Part shown: positions 22,263-33,225 of the stretch, piece after piece | How the letters are laid out: every line of letters starts with the position of its first letter | Position numbering within the stretch: the stretch's first letter is position 1 | NCBI GenBank assembly: GCA_016630905.1 | Contig: WBMQ01000005.1 | Span: 186,001-250,000, forward strand | Length of the DNA: 64,000 bases | Direction of reading: 5' to 3' | DNA from: Capillidium heterosporum | Taxonomy: Eukaryota > Entomophthoromycota > Entomophthoromycetes > Entomophthorales > Capillidiaceae | Made by a program: the position numbers and the translations under genes | Notes under the pieces: generated by a model | Databases searched by the model: none | What the model was told of the DNA's origin: nothing | What the model saw: only the letters and a program-made list of their open reading frames with translations

Positions 22263-23330
22263 TTAAGTAGTCATAGTCTTTGAAAGTTCCCAAAGGATTA
22301 TCCTGGCTTTTTTCGTCTAATGAACTTTCTATAGGAGCGATAGGAAGCTCATCAGAGTAGTAAAGGTGATGAGAAGGTTCCCCTTTGGTATACTTCTTGG
22401 CATCGGAGGATTTGGCGAGCTTGGCGTCTAACTCTAATTGCTCCTCATTCAAAAACACCAATCTTAACGTAGATAAGGAGCCCTGTAAAGGGGTCTTTAA
22501 AATTATATCCTTGATTCTATGGATGAACTGAAGTTCGAACTTACACTGTAACGCAGCAACTCAGTACTTACGATACCGGGGTGGCATGCATAAATTACAA
22601 CACCGTTGTCACCACCGTAATCCCCTGACTCGTTAAGTTTACGGTGTAAGGCGTAAACGGTCATGACGTTGGCAGCCTTAGAGCAATAGTAAGACTTGTT
22701 CTACTCGTACTTGGAACTGTCGTCCATGGCACTAAAGTCACTTAAATCGGAACTGGCACCGTAGTTCGCACCCGAACTCAGGAAGATAGCTTTAGTGACG
22801 CCTCGAGTCGCTTTCAATTTTGGCAAAAGTACGTTTGTCAACAAAAAGTGTGAGAGGTGGTTGACTTGAAACTGGCTTTCATGGTTGTCGCTAGTAGGTT
22901 CGAACTTGGGTAGGGACATGATGCCAGCGTTGTTAATGAGGAAATGGAGGGGTAGATTTAACTCTAAGAAATTCTTGGCGAAATTGCGAACTGAAGCAAA
23001 GGACATTAGGTCTAGTTCCAAGAATTGGGCTTTGCCTCTATTTCCGTCGATAACTGGTGGAGAGTCCTCTTCGATCCTTTTAATTGCATCCAACGCTTTG
23101 GCTTTGCTACGGCAAGCTATAGATTGCTTTTAGAAATTATATCTATCAAGTAGAATTACCTATGATTACATGGAATTCAGCTCGAACTAACATTCGAGCG
23201 GTCTCATATCCAATGCCGGTATTAGCTCCTAAAATTATTATTTAGTAAAAATTATCTAAAAATTAAAAGCTACCTGTAGCAATGGCAGCCTTAGTTTCTT
23301 GGGTTGCGTTCGGATTCGATTTGTGATATA

Positions 23331-25026
23331 TCGCATTTTTAGACCAAACTGGCAAAATTGCAAACTAGTTGGCAAAAACAGCCAATTAAACTAGCAAAAA
23401 TGACAGATCAAACTAGCAAAAATGCTAGGTCAATATGACGAAAATGCCAAGTCATTATAGTGAAAATGTTAGAGCAGATTTGTAAAAATGATGCTTTTGA
23501 TAAAGCAAAAAGCTGATCTAAAGTCAACTTTATATCACTCATATTAAAATGAGTATGTAGTAATACAATAACTTGAGCTTTGTAATATATACGTTTTAAT
23601 AGTTACAATAGTTTACACAAGATATATAATGACGATTTGAATTCTTTCAAACTTTATACCTATTTTAAATTTCCACGCTTGAATATAAATGACTGCTATA
23701 CATGAACTTCGTGGCCTTAGAATAAAAACAACTGAGAAACTTAGAAAGCAGATAGTTGACGACCATATTTTAAGGCTCAAAAGTGTCAAGGAGATTAGCT
23801 CAGAATATAGACTAGCTGATCGAACTGTTAGGAACATATTGGATTATTTTGACGAGCACCAAACAGTACAGTATAAGCCTAGAGGGGGAGCACGAAGGGT
23901 AAAGATCAAGGATCATCATGGCGAATTTCTAAGGGATGCTATCGACGATGAAGATGAAGGAAGTATTCTAACTTTAGAAGACTTGAAGGATAAGCTATTG
24001 TCAGAGTTTGCAGACGACTTTCCACAGGAGAACTATATAAGTCTATCAACAATATGCAACTATGTCAATGATAAGTTATGTTTGACTCTAAATCGAGCTT
24101 CACCAGTTGAAATAGACCAAGAATCTAGTAAAACTCAACATGACCGACTAAAATATTGTGAAGATTTGCAACCTAATGGAATTAATTATGTAGATAATTG
24201 TATTTTTGTAAATGAATCTGGCTTCCACGCCTGTATGGTCCCAGGTAGAGCAAGATCCAAGAAAGGGAAAAAGGCACACACTTTAACTAAAACTAAACGT
24301 GCTAAAAATATCTCCATTATTGCTGCTATTAGCTCAAAAGGCGTTGAGATGCTAAAAGTGCTTGTGGTAGATAAAGGTACGGATAGATTTTTGTTTGCTG
24401 AGTTTATTGAAGAGCTGTTAGAAAAGCTGGATCGTAAGTATAATAGGCAAATGTTTATAGTTATGGACAATGCTAGATTCCATCATAGCAAAAATGTCCA
24501 AAAAATTTTCAACAACTCAATTCATACTTGTCACTTTTTACCAGCATACTCTTCAATGTTCAACCCGATTGAAACAATGTTTAGTAAGCTTAAAAACTTT
24601 GTTAGAAGAAATCCACAAAAGAGGAAAGAAGATATCCCCAATCTAATTAAAGAAGCACAGGATACGATCAAGCCTAAGGATTGTAAAGGTTGGGTGAAGC
24701 ATTGCACCAAAAATATCACCAATTGTTTAAAAGGAGAAAATGTTACTTTTGATAACTAAATAAGCATTTATATGTATAGTATTATTTTTATTTTGACACA
24801 TTTAATTAGTTTAAACACACTTATGTAATCTCTATTCTCAAGTAATATATACTTTGAATTTTTCATATAATATTGTTTACTCAAAGTCAAATTTTAAATT
24901 TAAATTGGCAGCTTGGCCAATTTTATTAGCTAATTTTGCCACATTGACTTGATATTTTTGCCAGGTTGATTTGCCATTTTTGTCAGATTAGTTGGCTGTT
25001 TTTGCCAGTTTGGTCTAAAAATGCGA
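23331..25026 (+). mobile_element. IS630/Tc1-mariner-like transposon, copy 2 (inside SDR copy F)
   Basis: A TA duplication lies at 23329-23330 and 25027-25028. The element is 1,696 bp with the same terminal inverted repeat as copy 1 and an intact transposase ORF. Joining the flanks gives a sequence collinear with exon 2 of copy E (TTGTGATA..TTATAAGG), so the insertion is precise. Confidence 0.95.
23689..24759 (+). CDS. IS630/Tc1-like DDE transposase, copy 2 (356 aa)
   Basis: Full-length partner of copy 1: helix-turn-helix in the first 60 residues, then NCIFVNESGF, MDNARFHHS (D260) and AYSSMFNPIETMF (E295). N175 again replaces the expected first catalytic Asp. Differences from copy 1 include R41/I41, E56/K56, Y116/S116 and S289/F289. 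Confidence 0.9.
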   Translation: MTAIHELRGLRIKTTEKLRKQIVDDHILRLKSVKEISSEYRLADRTVRNILDYFDEHQTVQYKPRGGARRVKIKDHHGEFLRDAIDDEDEGSILTLEDLKDKLLSEFADDFPQENYISLSTICNYVNDKLCLTLNRASPVEIDQESSKTQHDRLKYCEDLQPNGINYVDNCIFVNESGFHACMVPGRARSKKGKKAHTLTKTKRAKNISIIAAISSKGVEMLKVLVVDKGTDRFLFAEFIEELLEKLDRKYNRQMFIVMDNARFHHSKNVQKIFNNSIHTCHFLPAYSSMFNPIETMFSKLKNFVRRNPQKRKEDIPNLIKEAQDTIKPKDCKGWVKHCTKNITNCLKGENVTFDN

Positions 25027-25401
25027 TACTCTTATAAGGCTATTTTAAAGGTTAATATCCTCCAATGTATTGTTTGTACCTACTTTTCTATCTTCTTCTC
25101 AGCATCTTTGTAGACCCCTGATCTTGAGTAACTGTAGCTGGATAGACCCTCAACTAGTACAACAGTTGGAAATTTCAAGAGTTTTGGATAATAAGGGCTT
25201 TCAGTTATGCATTTCATCCACTTCTCTTCGTTGGTGCTGTTGTGTTTGAGCTGAACCTCTTTAAGTTCAGTAGTCATCTTTAGCTTTATATTTATCGTTT
25301 TAGTATTCTGTTTGTAGGTTATAATTTGAATATTTTTGATGCCTTGCACTTGCTTTATATAGTTTTTATTAAAAAAGTAAACCTGGTGGTGTTGCTTGTT
25401 T

Positions 25402-25428
25402 CGATTCAAGTAAGGTATTTCAAGTCCG
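25402..25428 (-). promoter_or_regulatory. Upstream box of SDR copy F (CGG-N21-TCG)
   Basis: On the minus strand, CGG (25428-25426), a 21-nt core (ACTTGAAATACCTTACTTGA..) and TCG (25404-25402) keep the spacing seen in A, B and C. TATATAAAG follows near 25360, about 80 nt before the ATG. Confidence 0.45.
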
Positions 25429-26636
25429 ATTATCACTTTGTTTTGAACTTCAAAGATTTATATTTAGTGTAGTAGTAAACTTCTGTATATATGTGAAATA
25501 ATACATCTCTGCTTAAAGGATATAAGCATTTTGGATTTATTAACATATTGAAGAAACATATCCAAATCCCAATCTATCATAAATCTATAATTTTCCGAGA
25601 TCCGATTCTTCGACCAAACTCCACTTTCAAATCAAGGTTCAAAATCGAAGCCCAAAGCTAAAGGTCATTGGTTAAGATAAAGGATAAAAGCAATTATTAG
25701 GAAGGGTGTCAACCAATTGAGCCTGTCAATTTTGATTTCCAATGCCAATATTTAGTTTCGAAAGCCTTCGAATTTCGGTCCAACATATAGGTGAGTTTAA
25801 GACCAATTTAACTTTTTAGGTAACAATATAGACATTAATACATGTAGTTTTCATCTAATTATTCAAAGTTATAAAAATAGGCTCTAAATTGCCCTTAAGA
25901 ATTCAAAGCAATTGTCTATTTCGGGTAAAGTGATCCAGAGCATAGTAGGGACTCGGTTAATCGGAAAGGATGTGTATACAAGTCTAAACAATAAAAAATT
26001 CTTTAGTACCGACCTTAAAGAACAAATATTTATATCTATACTACTTAAGAACTAGTACACTTTTAAAATTGTTATCTATGTAGATAGTTATTCGTATAAC
26101 TTAGGCGTTGTAATGGTTTATTTTCTAATATATCGAACCGTTTACAAGCTTTGGCACTTATATGAATACAAATTAGGCTGATATGTATGAAAAACCTAAG
26201 CTTTAAGTTGTGTGTTATGGCGTGTAGTATTGACATCATTACCGTTATCAAATATATTTTTCTTCATACAATCGACTTCGGATCCATCGTTTCCAGGATA
26301 TATATATCTATTTGTAGGAATGTTAGCTAAGGCTAGATTCTAAGATTGGAACTAGAGCTTAAAAAGTAAGTTGAGGTAGATTTATAATAACTGACAGCAT
26401 GTACTGAGTTACTACCAGACTAGTGCAAGTTATTTACCTACATCTCTATAGTATTTAGTTCTATTTGATAATGCTACCAGTGAATAAAGGTTAGCTATTA
26501 ACTAAAATAATACTAAATTGTAATTTTTACTTTATATATACAGAGAATTGATTGTTTTAATTAGTTATAAAAGGAGTATTATAAATTATTTACCCATTTA
26601 CAATAAAGTTTAATAAAGTAGAGCATGTATCAAATC
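25429..26636. other. Intergenic between SDR copies G and F
   Basis: AT-rich, with no supported gene. Confidence 0.4.
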
Positions 26637-29290
26637 TAAGCAGTTATAATCTTAGAAAATTTACAAAGGTTGTCTTGGCTCTTTTCTCTCAAAGTACACT
26701 TTAGTAGGGACTATAAGAAGCTTATTCAAATAATACATGTGATGGATAGGTTGGTTTTTAGTAAACTAAGTGGCATTCAATGACCTTGTAAGCTTAGTAT
26801 CCAACTCTAACTGTTCCTTCAAAAATATCAAGCATAAAGTAAATAAATACTTCTGTAAAGGACATTTCAAAATCATATATTTGATGTTATAGATAAATGA
26901 AGTTGAACTTACTCTGTAGCACATGACTTTTGTGCTTATGACTACCAGAGTGACTAAGCATAAGTATATAAATTTGGAGATGCCTTTGATCTTTAACTTG
27001 GATAGCAATAGATTGAATCAATAAAAAGTAAGACAGGTAATTAACTTGGAACTGATTTTCATAGTTGTAAATAGGCTCAAGCTTGAGTAGGAATATAATA
27101 CTTTTGTTATTGATGAGAAAGTGTAATGGAAAGGCTAAGAAATTCTTGACAAAGTTGTGAATTAATACTAAGAACATTAAATTCAATTCTAAGAATTAAA
27201 CTTTGCTTTTACTTCCTTTGATAACTGGTAAAGAATCTTGATCTTTTTGATAAAATTTAATGCTTTAACTTTATTATAATAAGCTGGATGTGATATTTAA
27301 AATTATATATATATATTAAGCTTTACCTATAGTTACATAGAATCTAGCTCAAACTAACATTTTTGTAGTCTTATATCCAAATTTGTTAAAAGTTATTAGC
27401 AATAATTGTAACAACCTTGATTGTTACAATTCCTAGTATGAGGTCATCGACCAACTTTCTTTGTATACCACACCATTTTTTTATTTCTCTTACCAATCTT
27501 CGATTTTCTACTTTCCATTTATATCTAGTTTCGAACAGAAATCTGTTCTACTTATTAGATATTCTTAACTATTTTTCCATATTCTTAGCTTTGGCTATAA
27601 GTTAGGAACCCCAGTTATTACTGGCATAGCATTCTGATATCGGGATTCAGATATTCAGCAAGTATTGCCAAGATACTGAAAGGGTATTTAAACCCCTGAG
27701 GTGCCACTAAAAGCCTGTATCTTGACAATGTTCCACCTTGCTATTTTCTAATAGCTGTTACTCACCCCACTTTCTAGCCATAGCTATTGCAACAGCCTGC
27801 TTTCGCTTCTTAGTTTTGAATAAAGTCTTGTCTCTTTACTCATCTCCCTGTTTCAGCATAGTATTTCTATGTGGTCTAATCCCCCTGTCCTCCCTACCTC
27901 TTATTACCTGTTAACAATCCTTGCCACCCTTGGATCTCACCTCCTCTAGGCGATTAATATTACTAATATGATCAACCCTTTTGAGCCTACATTAACCTAT
28001 CAGCCTACCCCTACCTTTGATCCTAATATGGTAGCATTGGCTGCTTCCCAACCTTCACCTGATAGGGCCCCTCCAGTCTAGCCCCAGTCCGCACCTAAGC
28101 CTTTGTATGTCCCCTCTATCCCCTCTTGGAACTAGGATGTGACTACAATCATGTAGGCGCTCCTTATAGTGTACCTTCTCTACTTGGCAATCCGACCTGC
28201 CCTCTGGAGAATCCAGTCCTTTATTACCAATACAGTAGTAGGTGTTAGCTTTGCTTTCCTCATCCACCACATCATTAGTTCACAATATGATGCCATCATT
28301 AGTTGGATCCAGTAGTATTTCCCTGGACCTTACAATAATAGCAACTTTGGTCCTTTAGCTTAAATTTGGTTTTATAGTAGACATTAATAATTGTCAACTT
28401 AGCTCTTCAGCTGAGTTGTAGAGTAATCATCAATTTATATTATTTTTCATAGTTAGCTTACATTTTATACTACATCCCAACAATGTGCTTTGGGTTATAA
28501 ACTTTATCTCTCACTGAAGACTCACTTTAATCACTAGATGACCAGTTCTACTATACTAATCAGCTATATGAATCATTGGATCTGAACTTCAAGGGTGGAC
28601 TACTGCAACCAGAACACATGTCTACCCCCTTGCAGAAGAAATATCCACTTATATATTGGCAAGTTATGACTATCCCCAAAGCTATGATATATATATCGTA
28701 CCTTTCAGACAGAAAAAAAGAAAGGTTTTTTAGAGGATTAAGGAATTGGAGAACACAAAGGATTTTGGTGTTTTGTAGTTTGAGGTCTTTAAGGTTCTAA
28801 GATCATATATTGAGTTGGATTAGTTTTATTAAATAGTCAAAAGGTTCTTAGCCAGTGGTTTTTCAGGGATTGAGAATTTTTAGTACTTTTATTGGTTGTA
28901 GAGAAATCAACTGTATCTATATTAGTCAGCCCACAACATGATACATATATCATGTTCCATGCCAAAGGACTTACTAAGTTCGACCAAACCCAATCAACTG
29001 AAGTCCTAGCTAGTAGTCAGACACTTAGCAAGGGTAACTAGCCAACAATAATGCTGTATTATAAGTTAGTAAATTATAGTATATAATACTTTTTCAACTT
29101 TTACTTTTATATTAATGTAGGAATTTGATCTTATATAGCTGTGATTGAATAAATCAGTAGTAGTTGTAATAAGTAAAAGCTTCAAAAATTGAAGAGGTAG
29201 AAGCTTTTGATAAAAGATCTGATCTAGGCTTTCTTACTGATATTAGTATACTTGAGTTAGATTTCTTTAAGCCCAGAAATCATATTTGGT
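26637..29290 (-). pseudogene. SDR copy G, highly decayed and split by a retroelement
   Basis: The 3' part (27400-26640) still reads HFLINN, NHLSHFLL-like and the EEQLELD/LARS segments, but it has a deletion across the catalytic region and many stops. The 5' part lies beyond the inserted element. Minus-strand 29275-29225 matches the start of exon 1 of E (SELKEIQL-like), and 29360-29330 matches the F promoter (CTATATAAAGCA). The two parts are separated by the LTR-type element from 27407. The deepest-decayed copy of the array. Confidence 0.7.
27407..29200 (+). mobile_element. LTR-type retroelement remnant inserted in SDR copy G
   Basis: It starts TGTAACAACCTTGATTGTTA, giving a 9-bp inverted repeat TTGTAACAA/TTGTTACAA with a 6-nt loop at the border. 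About 380 nt are shared with a relic at 49661-50040, including a TATTTAAACCC promoter-like site (27687). GAATAAAGTC near 27818 could be a polyadenylation signal. Downstream, a Pro-rich Gag-like frame (MINPFEPTLTYQPTPTF from about 27968 to 28363) is broken by four TAG codons, each where CAG (Gln) is plausible. The right border is uncertain (about 29050-29200) and no second LTR was found. Confidence 0.55.
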
Positions 29291-29299
29291 ATTTATTCT

Positions 29300-30495
29300 T
29301 CTAGCCTTAAGCTGCACTTTAGTTTAAATCTCTTTACTGCCTCCTACCTGCTTTATATAGTTTTTATTTAAATATAATTATTTTGTAAAGTTTCTTATTT
29401 CAATAAGTAAAGTGTTTTAAATTTGATTACCTTATTACTCAAAACTTCCAGATTTTGTAATTGATATTATATATATCTAAAATGTATATTATTGGCTTTA
29501 TTATAAATCAAAGAATAGATTTTGCTATTTTAATGACTGCCCACACCTTTAAATCACTTGTAATTATTTAAAACTCAAACATATTATATCTTAATAGTAT
29601 AGGTATATCATATTTATATTAGTATAACATATATAGAATTTTAATAGTTAAGTTTTAATTACTTCAAATCTACAAAGGTAAGAGTTACTAAATAGATATT
29701 CATTTTAATTAGATACTAACTTAATATCTTACAAAATCACTTTATTATTTGAGATATAAATGATGTATAAATAATAAGGATATGCATTTTGCTATTAAAG
29801 TCTGATATTATGGCATTAAGTAAAATGAGTTAGGAAACTCTGCCCTAAAGCTTTGTAGGAGTACTTATAAACTTTATTATGTTATCAATACTGAAAAATT
29901 ATAAATTTATAATTAGATTTAGATATAGTTCTTTTTATTACATCTTTATTCCAACAACTATACAGTGGGTTAAAAGTTAAATGCTCTGATTTTTAGCACA
30001 TTATAAAGGATTTGTCAAGTATTTAAATGTTTTTCAACTTTATAATATTATGATAAGAATGCTTTATTATAAGAAACTTACTATAAAGGATAAGATTTCA
30101 ACCTTTTCTTCAAAAATTTGCAATATACTATACAAATCACAGTTAATAAGTATTAAGTATTAAGTACTATTAGTACTACATTTCAAATCAGTATCAGTGA
30201 AAATTCAATTTATATAAATATACCCTATTCTTTTGACTATTCCTGTACAGGATAAAAGACAAATGCAAATTTTACTCAGCAAAATGAGCAACTAAACTCT
30301 TACTAATGGTTTATAATCCTACTTGGTTTAGAAATTTCGGGTAATCAGTCCAATTAATTTTCGGTAAAAAAGCAAGTTTAAAGCTCCAATCCAGTTGCAG
30401 AATTTCAAAACCTAGCTCGAAATTTACCGAATTTTCATTAACCTTGGAATTCTCAAAACTTCCAAACCTTTTCATTGAAAAAAGAAGAAAAAGAG
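29300..30495. other. AT-rich intergenic region
   Basis: After the promoter remnant of copy G there is no open frame or repeat I can support. A signal-peptide exon for the next gene, if present, would lie here. Confidence 0.4.
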
Positions 30496-32133
30496 ATGGC
30501 CGCCAACAGTATTACTAGTGAAGTTTTTGGTAATTTATGCGATGGTTCTAGCAACAAGTTCAAAAACATATCCATAGAAGCTAAAGTCCCGGGCACAGGT
30601 AACTACTTTGCTTATAGTCCAGTATTAATTTATAATATTAGATGAGGATTATACCCATTTCAAAATCGAGTACAAGGATACCTACAAGGTATTGACCGAC
30701 AACATAAAGAAATCAAAATACTATTTGTACTGTAAAGGTACCGATCCACCCAAAGTGGATGGCGGTTTAATTTTCCAAGTCCCAGTTTCAAGTGTTGGTA
30801 CTATGGGTGCTCCCATCAATGGGTTCTTAAACTTACTACGCGTAGTAGGAGCTTTACAGACGACTTACGAACCCGACTCCATAACCAGCCCCTGCGGTAT
30901 AAACCTAGTCAAAAATGGAAAAATAAGCGATATAACAAAGGATGGTAACGCCGATAAAGTCGACGTAGTCTTTACCGAACAAAATATCAGCCAAGCCTTC
31001 CCACTCAACAAGACGGTAGCTCTTTCCTACGAAGACTCCAGTTTGAGTGCTCTACAGAAGGCGCAGTGGATCGAATTTATTGCTGCCTTCTTCAACTTGG
31101 AAAAGGAAGCCGAGTTTATCTTCACCGACATCTACAAAAACTTCAAATGCCATGCCCACAATTTGGAGCACTTGGATGTAAAGCCAGCTATTACGCCTAT
31201 GCGCCTAAAGTCTTCCGGAACCAGCAATACGGCAACCGAATGGAGTTTATTGGACAACGAGCAATTGAGACAAATCGTTGCCGCTTCAGGTGGTAATATC
31301 CCCTACCACGCATCAGCTGACCGTACCGTTGCCAACAATGCTGCTGCTTTGACTAAAGCTTTGGATACTGACGACATTGTCCTCGACCTCTCCGACAAGC
31401 GCAACACCTTTGTCGGCTATACCACCTGGCTTGATAAGACGGGGTTGAAGGGTAAAACGGAGTTACCCTTCATAGCAAATGGGACTATCATCCAGGCCAA
31501 CCAATTGGTAAACGATAAAGGCTACCTGGACTTTGACGAGAATTCAATTTCTAGGCCCGACATCTTTTTGATGGGTACAAACTTTTATCTTAAATGTAGC
31601 TAATCTTTCATTTAGATCTCATTGCCATCCAGTACCCCAAGTACAACACGACTTACTTCCCCAAATGGCTACTCAATTTGTCCAAGCTCGATATCAGTAA
31701 ATTCGTCAATACGACCTCTTGCCCCAGTGACGGGAAACCTGCCCCCTACCAAAAGATCACCTGCTCCTACAGCCGTGATGGCTACTCCTCCTTCAATGAG
31801 AAGGGTCCCGTCACCCGTAGCTTCAACCCCTCGACTGCTTCCGATACAGGCGGTATCTCAGGTTGGGGTATATTTGGCATCTTGTTGGCCATAGGTATGG
31901 TCTGCCTATTTGGTGTCATCATGTGGAAGCGCCGCGCTACTGGCGGTAAACCTTTACGTGTCCACACTTTGAAACGTAAACCTAGGGAGCCGGCTTACGA
32001 GTTGGGCAATGCTGGAGAAACTCGCCCTGTCAACCAAACTACCCCGCTATCCCATAATCAGTTTAGTGTCGATGATGACGATATGGATAGCATGGATCCC
32101 ATATCATTAGGTAGACCAGTTGAGAACGCTTAA
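30496..32133 (+). CDS. Membrane-anchored class III periplasmic-binding-protein-like protein (BtuF/FecB type), about 517 aa
   Basis: Exons 30496-30598, 30642-31574 and 31616-32133, with 43- and 41-nt introns. The ectodomain follows the two-lobe BtuF/FecB fold. It has an opening beta region, then FQVPVSSVGTMGAPINGFLN, then DVVFT, then KAQWIEFIAAFFNLEKEAE (linking-helix region, like EWIKFFG.LFGKE..A in bacterial binding proteins). The second lobe follows, with RPDIFLM-DLIAIQYPKY near its end (like PDLVLADLI.I.HP). The motif LM-DLIAIQYP spans the second intron and supports that splice. One transmembrane helix (IFGILLAIGMVCLFGVIMW) is near the C-terminus, followed by a cytoplasmic tail. No signal peptide is visible at the proposed ATG, so a 5' exon may be missing. 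Ligand unknown; corrinoid, haem or siderophore would fit the family. Confidence 0.7.
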
Positions 32134-33225
32134 CTTGAATCGATACTTTTCAAGTTTTACCTTTTACTATTTCCTATCGTGATCGAACTTTCTAATTCAG
32201 TAGGCCTCCAGTCGCTTATCTTTTTAACAAAAGCTTTAATACCTTAATTTTGGATTGCTATTGTCGTTAGTGCTATTAAAATGACAGGTGCTTCCTCTTT
32301 TCTTAATTTTTTATTGGATGTAAGATGTAGGTAGCGATTTTGTATTGGGTTTATTATTTAGCTTTTTAGTTATTACTAATGTATAGCATTGTTTTGATTA
32401 AATAGCTACAGTTTTGTAATCGTTTGATTGACTTAGTTTGTCCGATTTGGTTCACAGGTAATAATGCTTTGAGATTTCCTTTTTGAATAGGAATATAGCT
32501 ATATTATGTTCCTTTTGTGAAGCAGATTCAAGTGGAAACAAGACAGTAGTTGCCTTTCCATCTTAAAGCTAAAATCGGTGCATCCGACTATCTAAAATAA
32601 ATATAACAATATTCACTCAAAGTTTACTTTAGTAAAGTTGATCAAGATCCTTTTATATCGATTCTAAGTGGCCATCCACCATCAATAAAATACGATTGAT
32701 GGATCCAAATATGCATTTAGAAGCGATTATTTAAATTGATTGTCTTTATAGCTTTCAAGTAAAAAGCCTTACTACCGTTCTATAGGTAAATTTAAATAGT
32801 TTGATAAGTCCTAGAGTTACGTTGGTAAGAATATGTTTGATAGCAAATTTGTGAAATAGGTCCATCAAAAAGTTGTTTCTTTTTGAATACTGTTAAACTT
32901 TTGCAAATTTGTAGTTTATTAACCAACAATAAATTCAGCTGCATATTAAGTTTGCATCAACTTTATTTATAAATAAGATGCACCCACAAAATTCAAAGCT
33001 GATTTTACTGACTAATTTAGTAACATGAATAGCAATTTAATTTTGCCGAGATGCAGCAGCTCCTTAAAGCACCGTCCAAATAGTATATATCTACTATTAA
33101 AACAAGGGTTAGCATTCCTAGTACCTGGTAAAATGATTTCCTAGCTAAGAATGCTTAGTTTTCACTTTATTATACGAAGCAGTAATAAACTACAAAGGTA
33201 GCTTGAAGTCGTACAGCTTTTGGTT
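32134..33225. other. Intergenic
   Basis: AT-rich 3' flank and promoter region. No gene seen. Confidence 0.4.

Larger units (their letters stand above)
22263..25277 (-). pseudogene. SDR copy F, interrupted by IS630/Tc1-like copy 2
   Basis: Exon 1 (25277-25080, MTTELKEVQLKHNSTN) is intact. Exon 2 is cut by the transposon at a TA (23329-25028) within the segment encoding YHKSNP. The rest continues at 23328: ANTGIG, HVII, CRSKAK, NNAGIM. A TAG stop follows SSKYE near 22708, just before the YYCSK catalytic motif. Further frameshifts occur near 22520 (against RYSVSS...SIKDG) and near 22300 (extra C in AATCCTTTGG). Clearly dead. Confidence 0.9.

Noticed and set aside
30496-32133. Bacterial contamination as the source of the binding-protein-like gene
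   Set aside because: It has spliceosomal introns like its neighbours, a C-terminal membrane anchor, and lies between fungal-type genes.
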